Position numbers and translations under genes: made by a program. The notes beneath the pieces were generated by a model. It was not told the origin of the DNA. It saw nothing but the letters and a program-made list of their open reading frames with translations, and searched no databases. From Microtetraspora glauca (GTDB lineage Bacteria; Actinomycetota; Actinomycetes; Streptomycetales; Streptomycetaceae), in the NCBI GenBank assembly GCA_000721275.1, contig JOFO01000033.1:1-64000 (forward strand): a DNA stretch of 64,000 nucleotides. Direction: 5' to 3'. Below are positions 17,236 through 26,486 of this stretch, piece by piece (the stretch's first letter is position 1; every line of letters starts with the position of its first letter).

Positions 17236-18534
17236 ATGGCCGACGCCGCGACGCGGCTCGCGACTCTCGCCGGGGAACTGCTGGGAAGTCCCCTCCCGGT
17301 GCGCCTGCGCGCCTGGGACGGCAGCGAGGCGGGACCCGCGGGAGCCGGTCCGGTTCTCGTGATCAAGGACCGCAGGGCCCTGCGCAGGATGATCTGGAAG
17401 CCCGGCGAACTGGGCCTGGCCCGCGCCTGGGTGGCCGGCGAGATCGACGTCGAGGGCGACCTCTACGACGCCCTGGACCGGCTCTCCGGACTGATCTGGG
17501 AGCGCGACGGGGAAGCGGCGGGCGGACTGCTCTCCGCCGTCCGCGACCCGCGGATCCGGGCCGCCGGCGCGGCGCTGCTCCGGCTGGCCGGCCCGCTGCC
17601 GCCGCCGAAGCCGCCGGCCGAGGAGGTCCGCGCCCGCAGCGGCGGCCGGCACAGCAAGCGCCGCGACCGGCAGGCGATCAGTCACCACTACGACGTCGGC
17701 AACGACTTCTACGCCCTGGTCCTCGGCCCGTCGATGGTCTACTCGTGCGCCTACTGGACCGACGGCGGCACCCTGGAGGACGCCCAGCGCGACAAGCTGG
17801 ACCTGATCGCCCGCAAACTGGCCCTGAAGGAGGGCGACCGGCTGCTCGACGTGGGCTGCGGCTGGGGCTCGATGGCCCTCCACGCCGCCCGCGAGTACGG
17901 CGCCCGCGTCGTCGGCATCACCCTCTCCCGCGAGCAGGCCGCCTTCGCCCGCAAGCGGATCGCCGAGGAGGGCCTGACCGACCGGACCGAGATCCGGGTC
18001 CAGGACTACCGGGACGTGTCCGACGGGCCGTTCGACGCGATCTCCTCCATCGGCATGGCCGAGCACGTCGGCGCCGTCCGGTACCGCGAGTACGCCGACA
18101 TCCTGTACGGCCTCCTGAAGCCCGGCGGGCGGCTCCTCAACCACCAGATCGGGCGCCGCCCCGAGCCCGACGAGGAGGCGTACCGGGTCGACCCCTTCAT
18201 CGACGCGTACGTCTTCCCCGACGGCGAACTCGCCCCCATGGGCCGCACCCTGACGACCCTGGAGGACGCCGGCTTCGAGGTCCGGGACGTCGAGGCGATC
18301 CGCGAGCACTACGCGCTGACGCTGCGCCGCTGGGTGGCGAACCTGGAGCGGGACTGGGACCGCGCGGTGCGGCTCACCTCGCCCGGCCGGGCCCGGATCT
18401 GGCGGCTCTACATGGCGGCCTCGGCGGTCTCCTTCGAGCGCAACCGGATCGGCGTGAACCAGTTCCTGGCGGTGAAGACGCCCGCCGCCGGGACGAGCGG
18501 GCTGCCGCTGCGCTCCCGGGAGTGGACGGAGTAG
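17236..18534 (+). CDS. Cyclopropane-fatty-acyl-phospholipid synthase family methyltransferase
   Basis: 432 residues. The family signature ISHHYDVGNDFYALVLG is followed by the S-adenosylmethionine loop LLDVGCGWGSMALHAA and later SSIGMAEHVG, where the Glu matches the bicarbonate/active-site region of CFA synthases. These enzymes methylate or cyclopropanate unsaturated acyl chains of membrane lipids; related proteins build branched (tuberculostearic-like) lipids. The N-terminal 130 residues are the usual lipid-binding domain. ATG 17236 has GGAGG upstream (17222). The neighbouring ndh makes a membrane-related context, but a terminator separates them. Confidence 0.88.
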   Translation: MADAATRLATLAGELLGSPLPVRLRAWDGSEAGPAGAGPVLVIKDRRALRRMIWKPGELGLARAWVAGEIDVEGDLYDALDRLSGLIWERDGEAAGGLLSAVRDPRIRAAGAALLRLAGPLPPPKPPAEEVRARSGGRHSKRRDRQAISHHYDVGNDFYALVLGPSMVYSCAYWTDGGTLEDAQRDKLDLIARKLALKEGDRLLDVGCGWGSMALHAAREYGARVVGITLSREQAAFARKRIAEEGLTDRTEIRVQDYRDVSDGPFDAISSIGMAEHVGAVRYREYADILYGLLKPGGRLLNHQIGRRPEPDEEAYRVDPFIDAYVFPDGELAPMGRTLTTLEDAGFEVRDVEAIREHYALTLRRWVANLERDWDRAVRLTSPGRARIWRLYMAASAVSFERNRIGVNQFLAVKTPAAGTSGLPLRSREWTE

Positions 18535-18537
18535 CGC

Positions 18538-18571
18538 GAGGGCCGGTGCCCCCTCGGGGACACCGGCCCTC
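18538..18571. terminator. Bidirectional terminator between convergent genes
   Basis: GAGGGCCGGTG (18538-18548) and CACCGGCCCTC (18561-18571) form an 11-bp stem with inner CCCC/GGGG pairs. It lies between the convergent CFA-synthase-like gene and the ABC permease gene. Confidence 0.85.
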
Positions 18572-18589
18572 CTTCTCGTACCGCCGGCG

Positions 18590-21121
18590 CTACTCGGCCT
18601 TGATGGCGGTGAGCATGTTCAGCCGGGCGGCGCTGCGGGCCGGCCAGAGCGAGGCCAGCACGCCGACCAGGGCGGCCAGGACCAGGAAGAGTCCGATGCG
18701 GTCCCACGGCATGACCAGGCTGTAGCCCGGCAGGCCCGCCTCGAAGGTCTTGCCGAGGGCCCAGGCGAGGAAGGTGCCGAGGCCGATGCCGACGATCGCG
18801 CCGAAGACGGAGATGACCACGGCCTCCAGGCGGACCATGCGCTTCACCCGGCGGCGGTCGAGACCGATCGCGCGGATCATGCCGATCTCCTGCTGCCGCT
18901 CGAAGACGGACATCGCGAGGGTGTTGACGACGCCGAGGACGGCGATGATCAGGGCCATCGCGAGCAGGCCGTACATGATGTTGAGCATCAGGTTGATCTG
19001 GCCGCCGAGGACGTCGCGGATGTCCTTCTTGTCGAGGACGCTGATGGCCGGGTTGTCGCCCATGGCCTTCATCAGCGCCTGCTCGCCGGCGTCGCCGGCG
19101 CCGCCCTCGACGGCGACGTAGATCTCGCGGATGTACTTCTGCGGGTCGTGCGCGTCGAGGAGCTTCGCGTCCATGACGACGGGCGAGAGGGTCTCGGTGC
19201 CCTTGTAGAGGGCGGTGACGGTCAGCGTGCCCTTCTTCTTGTCCAGGTACTCGACCGGGACGGTGGAGCCGACCTTCAGACCGCGCTTGGCGGCGGTGTC
19301 CTCGGCCACGGCGATCTGGCCCTTGCCGAGGCCGGCCAGCGAGCCCTCCACGTCCTCGAACCGGATGAGCTTCTCGATCTGGCCGGGAGTCACGCCGGAG
19401 GCGGCGGTGAACTTCCCGTCGAGTTCGAGGGCGCCGGCCTGCTGCGGGGAGACCGCGGTGACGCCGGGGGCCTTCTCCAGGGCCGCGAGGGCTTCCTTCG
19501 ACAGGCCGTCGCCGCTGGCCATCGTCACCATGTAGTCGGCCTTGATGCCGTCGACGGTCATCTTGTCGATGGCCTGGCCGCCGCTGACGCCGATCACCGT
19601 GAGGCCGGTGACCAGGGTGAGGCCGATGGCGAGCGCGGAGGCGGTGGCGCCGGTGCGGCGCGGGTTGCGGACCGCGTTGAGGCCGGCGAGCTTGCCGGAG
19701 ATCCCGAAGGCCTTCACGAAGAAGGGGCGGATCAGGGCGATCACGGGGCGGGCCAGGAACGGGATGAGGACGATGACGCCGATGAGGGTGGCGAAGGCGC
19801 CACCCGCGATGATCATGCGGCCCTCGTCGCCGCCCTGGCCGGCGCCGAGCACGATGAGGACGGCGCCGAGGGCGGTGACGGCGGCGCCGATCGCGTTCCG
19901 CACGACGAGCGACTTGGTGTTCGGGGTCGCGTGGACGCTGTTCATCGCGGCGACCGGCGGGATCTTCGCGGCGCGGCGGCCGGGCAGCCAGGCGGCGAGC
20001 AGGGTGATGAGGACGCCGACGCCGAAGGCGGCGAGGGCCGGGGTGGCGCCCAGGACGAGCTCGCCGTCCGGGACCTTCATCTCGAACGCGGCCATGGCGG
20101 AGCGCAGGCCCGCGGCGAGCCCGATGCCGAGGACGTAGCCCACGGCGGAGGCGACCAGGCCGACGATGCCGGCCTCGGCCAGGACGGACCGGGTGATCTG
20201 CCGGCGGGAGGCGCCGACGGCGCGCATCAGGGCCAGTTCCTTGGTGCGCTGGGCGACCAGCATGGTGAAGGTGTTGGAGATCAGGAAGACGCCGACGAAG
20301 AGCGCGATGCCGGCGAAGCCGAGCAGCATCTGGTTGAGGGTGCCGAGGCTCGACTCGATCTCGCGGGCCTGCTCGTCGGCGAGCTGGGCGCCGGTCTGCG
20401 CCGTCGCGGCCTTCGGGACGACCTTCAGGACCTCGTCGCGGAGCTTGTCGTCGTCGGCGCCGGGGGCGGCCGAGACGTTCAGGTCGGAGTAGTAGCCCGG
20501 CTTCAGGTACAGCTTCTGGGCGACCGGGCCGTCGAAGACGACCAGGCTGCCGCCGGCGTTGACGGCGCCGTCCTCGGTGGTGAAGACGCCGGCGAGGGTG
20601 TACTCCTTCACCGGCCCGTTGGTGGCGACCCGGACCCGCTCGCCGACCTGGTAGCCGCCCTTGTCGGCGGTCTCCTTGTCGAGGGCGATCTGGTCCGCGG
20701 CGGCGGGGCCGTGTCCGGCGGTGAAGGCGAGGGCCGGGTCCTCGCCGTCGGGGCCGGGGGCGAAGTTGGTGCCCTTGTTGGACCAGCCGGAGCCGATCAG
20801 CTTGCCCTTCGCGTCCGGCACGCCGGCGAAGCCGTCGACGCGCGGCTGGACGCGGGTGACGCCGTCGAGCCGGGCGACCTTGTCGACGGTGGCCTGGGAG
20901 AGCCCGGGGTTCTTCGCGGCCTCCTCCGGGTCGGGCCGCAGGCTGACGGCGACGGCCACGTCGTCGTAGCTCTTCGCGGACTGGCCGCGGAACGCCTGGG
21001 AGAGGGTGTCGGTGAAGACGAGGGTGCCGGACACGAAGGCGACGCCGAGCATGACGGCGAGCACGGTCATCAGCAGCCGCGCCTTGTGCGCGAGGACGTT
21101 GCGCAGGGCGGTACGGAACAT
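18590..21121 (-). CDS. MacB/FtsX-type ABC transporter permease
   Basis: 843 residues. N-terminal MFRTALRNVLAHKARLLMTVLAVMLGVAFVSGTL is the standard start of these exporters. One N-terminal helix, a MacB-type extracytoplasmic domain, then two FtsX permease modules, the first with RTKELALMRAVGASRRQI and the second with RQQEIGMIRAIGLDRRRVKRM (coupling helices), each followed by three helices. Two FtsX modules in one chain make a full permease. Such pairs export lipoproteins, antimicrobial peptides or cell-wall signals by mechanotransmission. The ATPase gene lies 82 bases upstream in the same direction. Confidence 0.95.
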   Translation of the reverse strand: MFRTALRNVLAHKARLLMTVLAVMLGVAFVSGTLVFTDTLSQAFRGQSAKSYDDVAVAVSLRPDPEEAAKNPGLSQATVDKVARLDGVTRVQPRVDGFAGVPDAKGKLIGSGWSNKGTNFAPGPDGEDPALAFTAGHGPAAADQIALDKETADKGGYQVGERVRVATNGPVKEYTLAGVFTTEDGAVNAGGSLVVFDGPVAQKLYLKPGYYSDLNVSAAPGADDDKLRDEVLKVVPKAATAQTGAQLADEQAREIESSLGTLNQMLLGFAGIALFVGVFLISNTFTMLVAQRTKELALMRAVGASRRQITRSVLAEAGIVGLVASAVGYVLGIGLAAGLRSAMAAFEMKVPDGELVLGATPALAAFGVGVLITLLAAWLPGRRAAKIPPVAAMNSVHATPNTKSLVVRNAIGAAVTALGAVLIVLGAGQGGDEGRMIIAGGAFATLIGVIVLIPFLARPVIALIRPFFVKAFGISGKLAGLNAVRNPRRTGATASALAIGLTLVTGLTVIGVSGGQAIDKMTVDGIKADYMVTMASGDGLSKEALAALEKAPGVTAVSPQQAGALELDGKFTAASGVTPGQIEKLIRFEDVEGSLAGLGKGQIAVAEDTAAKRGLKVGSTVPVEYLDKKKGTLTVTALYKGTETLSPVVMDAKLLDAHDPQKYIREIYVAVEGGAGDAGEQALMKAMGDNPAISVLDKKDIRDVLGGQINLMLNIMYGLLAMALIIAVLGVVNTLAMSVFERQQEIGMIRAIGLDRRRVKRMVRLEAVVISVFGAIVGIGLGTFLAWALGKTFEAGLPGYSLVMPWDRIGLFLVLAALVGVLASLWPARSAARLNMLTAIKAE

Positions 21122-21203
21122 GGATGGGGTCCTGGAGGAAGGCGGGGCGGAAGTCGGGTGCGGGGCCCGCGGCGCGCGGCGGCGCCGGGCGGGGACCGCG
21201 GCG

Positions 21204-21974
21204 TCAGCTCGTACGGCCCTTGGCGTCGAACGCCTTCATGCGGTCGAGGACGCCGTCGGCGGTGGGCCGCAGCATCTCGTCGACGATCCGGCCGTCGGCC
21301 AGGAAGATCACGCGGTCGGCGTAGGAGGCGGCGACGGGGTCGTGGGTGACCATGACGACGGTCTGGCCGAGCTCGCGGACCGAGTTGCGGAGGAAGCCGA
21401 GGACCTCGGCGCCGGAGCGCGAGTCGAGGTTTCCGGTGGGCTCGTCGCCGAAGACGATCTCGGGCCGGGAGGCGAGGGCGCGGGCGACGGCGACGCGCTG
21501 CTGCTGGCCGCCGGAGAGCTCGGTCGGGCGGTGCTTGAGCCGGCCGGAGAGGCCGAGCATGTCGATGACCTGCTGGACCCACGCCTGGTCGGGCTTGCGG
21601 CCGGCGATGTCCATGGGGAGCGTGATGTTCTCCATGGCGGTCAGGGTCGGCAGCAGGTTGAACGCCTGGAAGATGAAGCCGATCTTGTCCCGGCGGAGCT
21701 GGGTGAGGTGCTTGTCCTTGAGGGTGGACAGCTCGGTGTCGCCGATCCGGACGGAGCCGGAGGAGAAGGAGTCGAGGCCGGCGACGCAGTGCATGAGCGT
21801 CGACTTGCCGGAGCCGGAGGGGCCCATGATCGCGGTGAACTCGCCCTGCCGGAAGTCGACGCTGACCCGGTCGAGCGCGACCACCTGGGTCTCGCCCTCT
21901 CCGTAGACCTTCGTGAGCTCCGTGGCGCGGGCGGCCACCGCGGTGGTGCGGGGCACGGTGGGGGTGGTGGTCAC
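21204..21974 (-). CDS. ABC transporter ATP-binding protein (MacB/LolD type)
   Basis: 256 residues. Walker A GPSGSGKST (51-59), Q-loop in FIFQAFNLLPTLTAMEN, signature LSGGQQQRVAVARAL, Walker B IVFGDEPTGNLDS, and switch His in VMVTHDP. The GNLDS D-loop is typical of the LolD/MacB group that drives FtsX-type permeases. GTG 21974 is preferred because AGGAG lies 8 bases before it; the in-frame GTG at 21992 lacks a binding site. Forms an operon with the downstream permease. Confidence 0.95.
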   Translation of the reverse strand: MTTTPTVPRTTAVAARATELTKVYGEGETQVVALDRVSVDFRQGEFTAIMGPSGSGKSTLMHCVAGLDSFSSGSVRIGDTELSTLKDKHLTQLRRDKIGFIFQAFNLLPTLTAMENITLPMDIAGRKPDQAWVQQVIDMLGLSGRLKHRPTELSGGQQQRVAVARALASRPEIVFGDEPTGNLDSRSGAEVLGFLRNSVRELGQTVVMVTHDPVAASYADRVIFLADGRIVDEMLRPTADGVLDRMKAFDAKGRTS

Positions 21975-22307
21975 GAGGGGGACTCCTGTCACGACGATGG
22001 ATCACGGCGGCCCCGGAATCGCGGTCCCGGGAACCACTCCATCGTTTCGGACGTTCCCGCCCGGGTCGTCCGCCCACGTGCCCGTTCCGGGGGCCGCCTT
22101 GGGTCGGACCGGACCCCCCGGGGGTCCTCCTCTGGTATGACGGCGACCCCGGCGGCGGACGTGACACACATGCGGCGAGATCTGGTCAATCCGGGGGTGG
22201 CGGCTTTGCGCCTTCGACCCCGGTCACAGTTCGCGAAAAGGCCGCCGACCTGCGCTGACGCACCCTCAGACGTCAATAAAATAAGACAACATCGGTCGCT
22301 CGTTCCG
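21975..22307. other. Gene-free divergent promoter region between ABC operon and tRNA
   Basis: I see no coding gene. It must hold the minus-strand promoter of the ABC operon and upstream sequence of the tRNA. An unusually A/T-rich stretch (CAATAAAATAAGAC, about 22274-22287) stands out from the surrounding GC-rich DNA. Confidence 0.5.
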
Positions 22308-22335
22308 CTGAACGAGGGAAGGGCCCCGATAGGCT
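22308..22335 (+). promoter_or_regulatory. Probable tRNA (bldA) promoter
   Basis: CTGAAC (22308-22313), a 16-base spacer and the consensus -10 TAGGCT (22330-22335). Transcription would start near 22342, leaving a short 5' leader to be removed by RNase P. Confidence 0.5.
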
Positions 22336-22364
22336 CCTGTGCCAACGCGGAGCATCGCGGCAAC

Positions 22365-22450
22365 GCCCGGATGGTGGAATAGCAGACACGGCGAGCTTAA
22401 ACCTCGCTGGCCTTCGGGCCGTACCGGTTCAAGTCCGGTTCCGGGCACCA
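22365..22450 (+). tRNA. bldA: tRNA-Leu, anticodon UAA (bldA)
   Basis: Complete cloverleaf: acceptor GCCCGGA/TCCGGGC, anticodon stem GCGAG/CTCGC with loop CTTAAAC (anticodon TAA), a long variable arm with GGCC...GGCC typical of class II tRNAs, T-arm ACCGG TTCAAGT CCGGT, discriminator A (leucine, not serine) and an encoded CCA end. A UAA-anticodon leucine tRNA is the only reader of UUA codons in Streptomyces; this is bldA, the developmental switch for aerial growth and antibiotic production through rare TTA-containing genes such as adpA. I found no in-frame TTA codon in the genes called in this window. Confidence 0.93.
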
Positions 22451-22451
22451 C

Positions 22452-22481
22452 CCGGGCCCCAGGCGGACGCCTGCGGCCCGG
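22452..22481 (+). terminator. tRNA terminator hairpin
   Basis: CCGGGCC (22452-22458) with GGCCCGG (22475-22481), and an inner AGGC/GCCT stem with a GGAC loop, begins two bases after the CCA end. Pyrimidine-rich sequence follows. Confidence 0.7.
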
Positions 22482-22676
22482 TGCACGGCCCCTTCTCCCC
22501 CTCCCCTTCTCCTCCCCCTCCTCCTTCGCCGGGCGCGTCCCGCCGGCGGGGCCTCCGTGGCCGGTCAAGATCGAAAGTTGTCGCAAAAGATCCTCCCCGA
22601 GCACTAGAGAGTTTCTTTTGCCTACGCATTACCCTTGACGCAAGGCCGCGCGTGCGGCCGTCCATGGAGGAGTGAG

Positions 22677-23579
22677 ATGAGGAGCAGCAACCCGGTCTTC
22701 TCGCGACGGGGGTTCAGCCGCGACAACGGCTACGCGGGCTTCAACGCGCAGCAGCCGCAGGCCGGGGGCCCCGCCGTCGGAGCGAACCCGTACGCGACCG
22801 GCAACCCGTACGCGGACGGTGCGACCAACCCGTACGCCACCAACCCCTACGCGCCCGAGGGCGTGCAGGCCGGGGCCCCGCCGCAGACGCGCGGCAACGT
22901 GATGACGATCGACGACGTCGTGAGCCGTACGGCCATGACGCTCGGCACGGTCGTGCTCACCGCCGTGCTGTCCTGGCTGCTGCTGCCGGTCGACCCCGCG
23001 AACCTCGGCAAGTCCTACGGCATCGCCATCGGCGCCGCCCTGGTCGCCCTGGTCCTGTCGCTGGTGCAGTCCTTCAAGCGCAAGCCGTCGCCGGCGCTCA
23101 TCCTGGGCTACGCGGCCTTCGAGGGCGTCTTCCTCGGCGTGATCTCCGCCGCCGTCTCGACCTACATCGCCGACGGCGTGGTCATCCAGGCGGTCCTCGG
23201 CACGATGGCCGTCTTCGCCGGTGTGCTCATCGCCTACAAGATGGGCTGGATCCGGGTCAACCGCCGCTTCACCGGCTTCGTGATCGCCGCGGCCATGGGC
23301 TTCATGCTGCTCATGGTGGCCAACCTGCTCTTCGCGGTCTTCGCCGGCGGCGACGGCCTCGGCTTCCGCAGCGGCGGCCTCGGCATCCTGTTCGGCGTCA
23401 TCGGCATCATCCTGGGCGCCTGCTTCCTGGCCCTCGACTTCAAGCAGGTCGAGGACGGCGTGACCTACGGCGCGCCGCGCGAGGAGGCCTGGCTGGCCGC
23501 CTTCGGTCTCACCATGACCCTGGTGTGGATCTACCTGGAGATGCTGCGTCTGCTGTCGATCCTGCAGGGCGACGACTGA
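22677..23579 (+). CDS. Bax inhibitor-1/YccA-like membrane protein
   Basis: 300 residues. A soluble N-terminal 65 residues rich in Asn-Pro-Tyr-Ala repeats (NPYA at 37, 43, 51 and 56) precedes seven hydrophobic helices, ending with an acidic/aromatic C-terminal helix, as in the Bax-inhibitor-1 (TMBIM, YccA/YetJ) family. YetJ is a pH-sensitive calcium leak channel and YccA interacts with FtsH; the substrate here is unknown. GGAGG about six bases upstream fixes ATG 22677. The NPYA tail is likely an intracellular interaction segment. Confidence 0.88.
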   Translation: MRSSNPVFSRRGFSRDNGYAGFNAQQPQAGGPAVGANPYATGNPYADGATNPYATNPYAPEGVQAGAPPQTRGNVMTIDDVVSRTAMTLGTVVLTAVLSWLLLPVDPANLGKSYGIAIGAALVALVLSLVQSFKRKPSPALILGYAAFEGVFLGVISAAVSTYIADGVVIQAVLGTMAVFAGVLIAYKMGWIRVNRRFTGFVIAAAMGFMLLMVANLLFAVFAGGDGLGFRSGGLGILFGVIGIILGACFLALDFKQVEDGVTYGAPREEAWLAAFGLTMTLVWIYLEMLRLLSILQGDD

Positions 23580-23599
23580 CGCACCCCGTGAAACCCGGG

Positions 23600-23636
23600 G
23601 GAAGGGCCCGTCCGGCATCGCCGGGCGGGCCCTTCC
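23600..23636 (+). terminator. Terminator after Bax-inhibitor-like gene
   Basis: GGAAGGGCCCG (23600-23610) and CGGGCCCTTCC (23626-23636), with inner CCGG pairs. The left part GGAAGGGCCCGTCCGG recurs exactly at 51981. Confidence 0.8.
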
Positions 23637-23646
23637 GCGTTCCCGG

Positions 23647-23652
23647 TAGGGT
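23647..23652 (+). promoter_or_regulatory. -10 box for leaderless small gene
   Basis: TAGGGT lies seven bases before GTG 23660 with no ribosome-binding site, indicating a leaderless mRNA. Confidence 0.45.
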
Positions 23653-23659
23653 CGGGGGC

Positions 23660-23989
23660 GTGCTGGACGTGAGTGGACTGACCTCGGCCGTGGAGAACTT
23701 CGCCGACCGGCTGCGGGCCGCCCCGCAGAGCCGCCTCCAGCGGGGCGCGGCGGCCGAGGGCCTGGCGCTCGCGCGGGAGCTGGCGGTACGGGCGCAGCGC
23801 GTCGAGACGCCCGGAACCGAGCCGCGGATCATCCCCGACGCGGGGGTCTTCGCCGTGGCCGACCAGCTCGCCGTCGCCGGCACCGACCTCGCCGAGGCAC
23901 TGCGGACGGCCCCGGCCGGCTCCCGGGAGCGGGAGCTGGACGAGGCCGTCGGACTGGTGCGCGCGGCGCGGGAGCGCTCCGGGCTGTGA
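23660..23989 (+). CDS. Small conserved protein of unknown function
   Basis: 109 residues, wholly helical, rich in Ala, Arg and Glu, without membrane segment or signal peptide. It begins LDVSGLTSAVENFADRLRAA. I do not recognise a domain. The leaderless promoter and the terminators on both sides mark it as a separate unit; proteins of this kind are conserved beside the YccA-like gene in Streptomyces (from memory, not checked). Confidence 0.7.
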   Translation: MLDVSGLTSAVENFADRLRAAPQSRLQRGAAAEGLALARELAVRAQRVETPGTEPRIIPDAGVFAVADQLAVAGTDLAEALRTAPAGSRERELDEAVGLVRAARERSGL

Positions 23990-24015
23990 CGTGACGGGCC
24001 CGGGGGAGACACAGC

Positions 24016-24053
24016 GAGGCCCCCGGGGGCTCGTGGGAGCCTCGGGGGCCTTC
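24016..24053. terminator. Bidirectional terminator between convergent genes
   Basis: GGCCCCCG (24018-24025) pairs with CGGGGGCC (24043-24050) and GGCTC with GAGCC inside, leaving a GTGG loop. It separates the convergent small gene and the membrane-anchored gene. Confidence 0.8.
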
Positions 24054-24070
24054 CGCGGGGCCTGGAGCGG

Positions 24071-24916
24071 CTACAGGGACGCGATGACGCGGTCCGCGAG
24101 GATGTAGACGTTCTCCTCGTCGGAGTCGCCGTACGAGAAGGTCAGCGCGAACGCGCCCGAGACGCCCGAGCCGCCCAGCAGGACCGGCGTACGGCCCGCG
24201 CGCAGCGCCTCCGCGAGGCGCTCCGCGGTCTCGCGGTGCCCCGGGGTCATGCAGAGCGTGGTGCCGTCGGCGAACACGTACACGTCGAGGGTGCCCAGCG
24301 GGCCCGGGCGGACGTCCGTGAGGGCGGTCGCCGTGTCGGCCAGCTCCTCCAGGCGCGCCACCGTGCGCTCGTGGTCCGTGACGACCGGCGTCTGCACCGG
24401 CACGAAGTCCGGGTGCGACGGGTGCCGGCGGCGGGCGGCGGCCAGCTCGGCGGAGTCCTCGGGGTACTCCGGGTACTCCGGGAGCTCGTCCACCGGTTCG
24501 AGGACGCCGTCCAGCGCGGCGGCCTCGGCCTCCATGGCCTCCAGCGCCATCGCCTCCAGGCCCACGAAGTCCGTCTGGCGCGGCACGAAGAGACCGCCGG
24601 TCTCCTCACCGGCCGCGCCGCCCAGCAGGGCGGAGGGCGCGTCGGCCGCGTCCCGGGCCTCCTGCGCGGCCCAGAAGGCGCGCGCCTCGGCGAGCTCGCG
24701 CTCGCGCTCCTCGGCCAGCGCCTCCGCGACCGCGGCCCGTATCTCGGCGGCGGGGGTGGCGCGGGCCGCGGGGACCGTCACGCCGTGGCCCGCGGCCAGC
24801 TCGGTGCGCAGGGCGGAGACCTCCTTGCGGAGACCCCGCACGTGGTGCAGGGCAGCGGCGCCCACGGCCGTGGCAGCGGCCGTGGTCAGCAGCAGGGCAA
24901 GAGACATGGCGCTCAC
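24071..24916 (-). CDS. Membrane-anchored protein of unknown function
   Basis: 281 residues. One N-terminal hydrophobic helix (about 5-24) followed by a Glu/Ala-rich coiled coil (about 28-95), an acidic variable middle, and a C-terminal domain (about 190-281) with [21 protein letters not shown] and [34 protein letters not shown] 24916 follows GGGAG; ATG 24907 is an alternative. I do not recognise the C-terminal domain. Topology suggests a cytoplasmic sensor or scaffold tethered to the membrane. Confidence 0.7.
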   Translation of the reverse strand: MSAMSLALLLTTAAATAVGAAALHHVRGLRKEVSALRTELAAGHGVTVPAARATPAAEIRAAVAEALAEERERELAEARAFWAAQEARDAADAPSALLGGAAGEETGGLFVPRQTDFVGLEAMALEAMEAEAAALDGVLEPVDELPEYPEYPEDSAELAAARRRHPSHPDFVPVQTPVVTDHERTVARLEELADTATALTDVRPGPLGTLDVYVFADGTTLCMTPGHRETAERLAEALRAGRTPVLLGGSGVSGAFALTFSYGDSDEENVYILADRVIASL

Positions 24917-25065
24917 TGACGTACTCCCGGTTCGAGTCGATCCCCCGACTTCCTACATCAGCTTGTCGTGGGGTGGGGCGGCCTGTCAGTGCATTACGTC
25001 ACGAAATGGACAGGTATTTCGGCTGGGTGTTTAGTCCCGAATCCGCGCTGACCTGGGAAAACGAA

Positions 25066-25098
25066 CTCCCCCGGGATGTAGGTCACATCCTGGGGGAG
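25066..25098. terminator. Hairpin downstream of thiolase
   Basis: CTCCCCCGGGATGT (25066-25079) and ACATCCTGGGGGAG (25085-25098), 14-base arms with one mismatch and a 5-base loop. Placed 69 bases after the minus-strand thiolase stop. The rest of 24917-25166 shows no gene. Confidence 0.65.
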
Positions 25099-25166
25099 AT
25101 TCGGTCACGGCTGGGACGCGGTGAGGTTGACGCGCTCGGCGAGTGGAGAGCGCGCCCCGGATCCTG

Positions 25167-26387
25167 TCAGCTCAGCCGCTCGATGACCATCGCCATGCCC
25201 TGGCCGCCGCCGACGCACATCGTCTCCAGGCCGAACTGCTTGTCGTGGAACTGGAGGCTGTTGATCAGGGTGCCGGTGATGCGGGCGCCGGTCATGCCGA
25301 AGGGGTGGCCGACGGCGATGGCGCCGCCGTTGACGTTGACCTTGTCCAGGTCGAAGCCCAGGTCCCGGTAGGAGGGGATGACCTGCGCGGCGAACGCCTC
25401 GTTGATCTCGACCAGGTCGATGTCGGACGTGGTCAGGCCGGCCCGCCGCAGGGCCTGCTGCGACGCCTCGACCGGGCCGAGGCCCATGATCTCGGGGGAG
25501 AGGCCGGAGACGCCGGTGGAGACGATCCGGGCCAGCGGCGTCAGGCCCAGCTCGCGCGCCTTGGTGTCGGACATGATGACGAGCGCGGCGGCGCCGTCGT
25601 TCAGCGGGCAGCAGTTGCCGGCCGTGACCAGGCCGTCGGGGCGGAAGACCGGCTTCAGGCCGGAGACGCCCTCCAGGGTGACGCCCGCGCGCGGGCCGTC
25701 GTCCTTGGAGACGACCGTGCCGTCCGGCAGCGTGACCGGGGTGATCTCGCGCTCCCAGAAGCCGTTCTTGATGGCCTGCTCGGCGAGGTTCTGCGAGCGG
25801 ACGCCGAACTCGTCCATGTCCTGGCGGGTGACGCCCTTCCAGCGGGCCAGGTTCTCCGCCGTCTGCCCCATGGCGATGTACGCGTCGGGGACCAGGCCGT
25901 CCTCGCGCGGGTCGTGCCAGGTCGAGCCCTCGGACTCGGCGACCGCGGCGGTACGGGCCTCCGCCTCCGCGAAGAACGGGTTGTGCGTGTCCGGCAGCGA
26001 GTCCGAGTTGCCCTTCACGAAGCGGGACACCATCTCGACGCCCGCCGAGATGAAGACGTCGCCCTCGCCCGCCTTGATCGCGTGCAGCGCCATCCGGGAG
26101 GTCTGCAGCGAGGAGGAGCAGTAACGGGTGACCGTGCAGCCGGGCAGGTGGTCCATGCCCATCTGCACGGCGACGATCCGGCCCAGGTTGTTGCCCTGCT
26201 CGCCGCCCGGGAGGCCGCAGCCCAGCATCAGGTCGTCGATGTCGCGCGGGTCCAGCTCGGGGACCTTGGCGAGCGCGGCCTGGATGATCGTGGCCGTGAG
26301 GTCGTCGGGGCGCAGGTCCTTCAGGGAGCCCTTGAAGGCCCGGCCGATGGGGGAACGGGCGGTCGAGACGATCACGGCTTCGGGCAT
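25167..26387 (-). CDS. Acetyl-CoA C-acetyltransferase (thiolase)
   Basis: 406 residues. Thiolase fold with nucleophile Cys90 in [34 protein letters not shown] (catalytic His) and the second Cys in CVGGGQGMA. It either condenses two acetyl-CoA or cleaves 3-ketoacyl-CoA in beta-oxidation; the size and motifs fit both FadA-like and PhaA-like enzymes. ATG 26387 is preferred over GTG 26390 because GGAG then has a proper 5-base spacing. A TetR-family-type box lies about 100 bases upstream, which points towards a degradative role. Confidence 0.93.
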   Translation of the reverse strand: MPEAVIVSTARSPIGRAFKGSLKDLRPDDLTATIIQAALAKVPELDPRDIDDLMLGCGLPGGEQGNNLGRIVAVQMGMDHLPGCTVTRYCSSSLQTSRMALHAIKAGEGDVFISAGVEMVSRFVKGNSDSLPDTHNPFFAEAEARTAAVAESEGSTWHDPREDGLVPDAYIAMGQTAENLARWKGVTRQDMDEFGVRSQNLAEQAIKNGFWEREITPVTLPDGTVVSKDDGPRAGVTLEGVSGLKPVFRPDGLVTAGNCCPLNDGAAALVIMSDTKARELGLTPLARIVSTGVSGLSPEIMGLGPVEASQQALRRAGLTTSDIDLVEINEAFAAQVIPSYRDLGFDLDKVNVNGGAIAVGHPFGMTGARITGTLINSLQFHDKQFGLETMCVGGGQGMAMVIERLS

Positions 26388-26486
26388 CACGGCTCCAGGG
26401 GCTGGTGGGCGGTCGGACTCACTGGGAAGTTACCCGTACGTACCGCACGGGGTCACCGGGAACACCATGTGATGCGGACCTCTTTT

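Noticed and set aside
24973..25371. Small plus-strand frame starting between the unknown gene and thiolase
   Set aside because: No ribosome-binding site, runs into the antisense of thiolase, codon pattern not coding.
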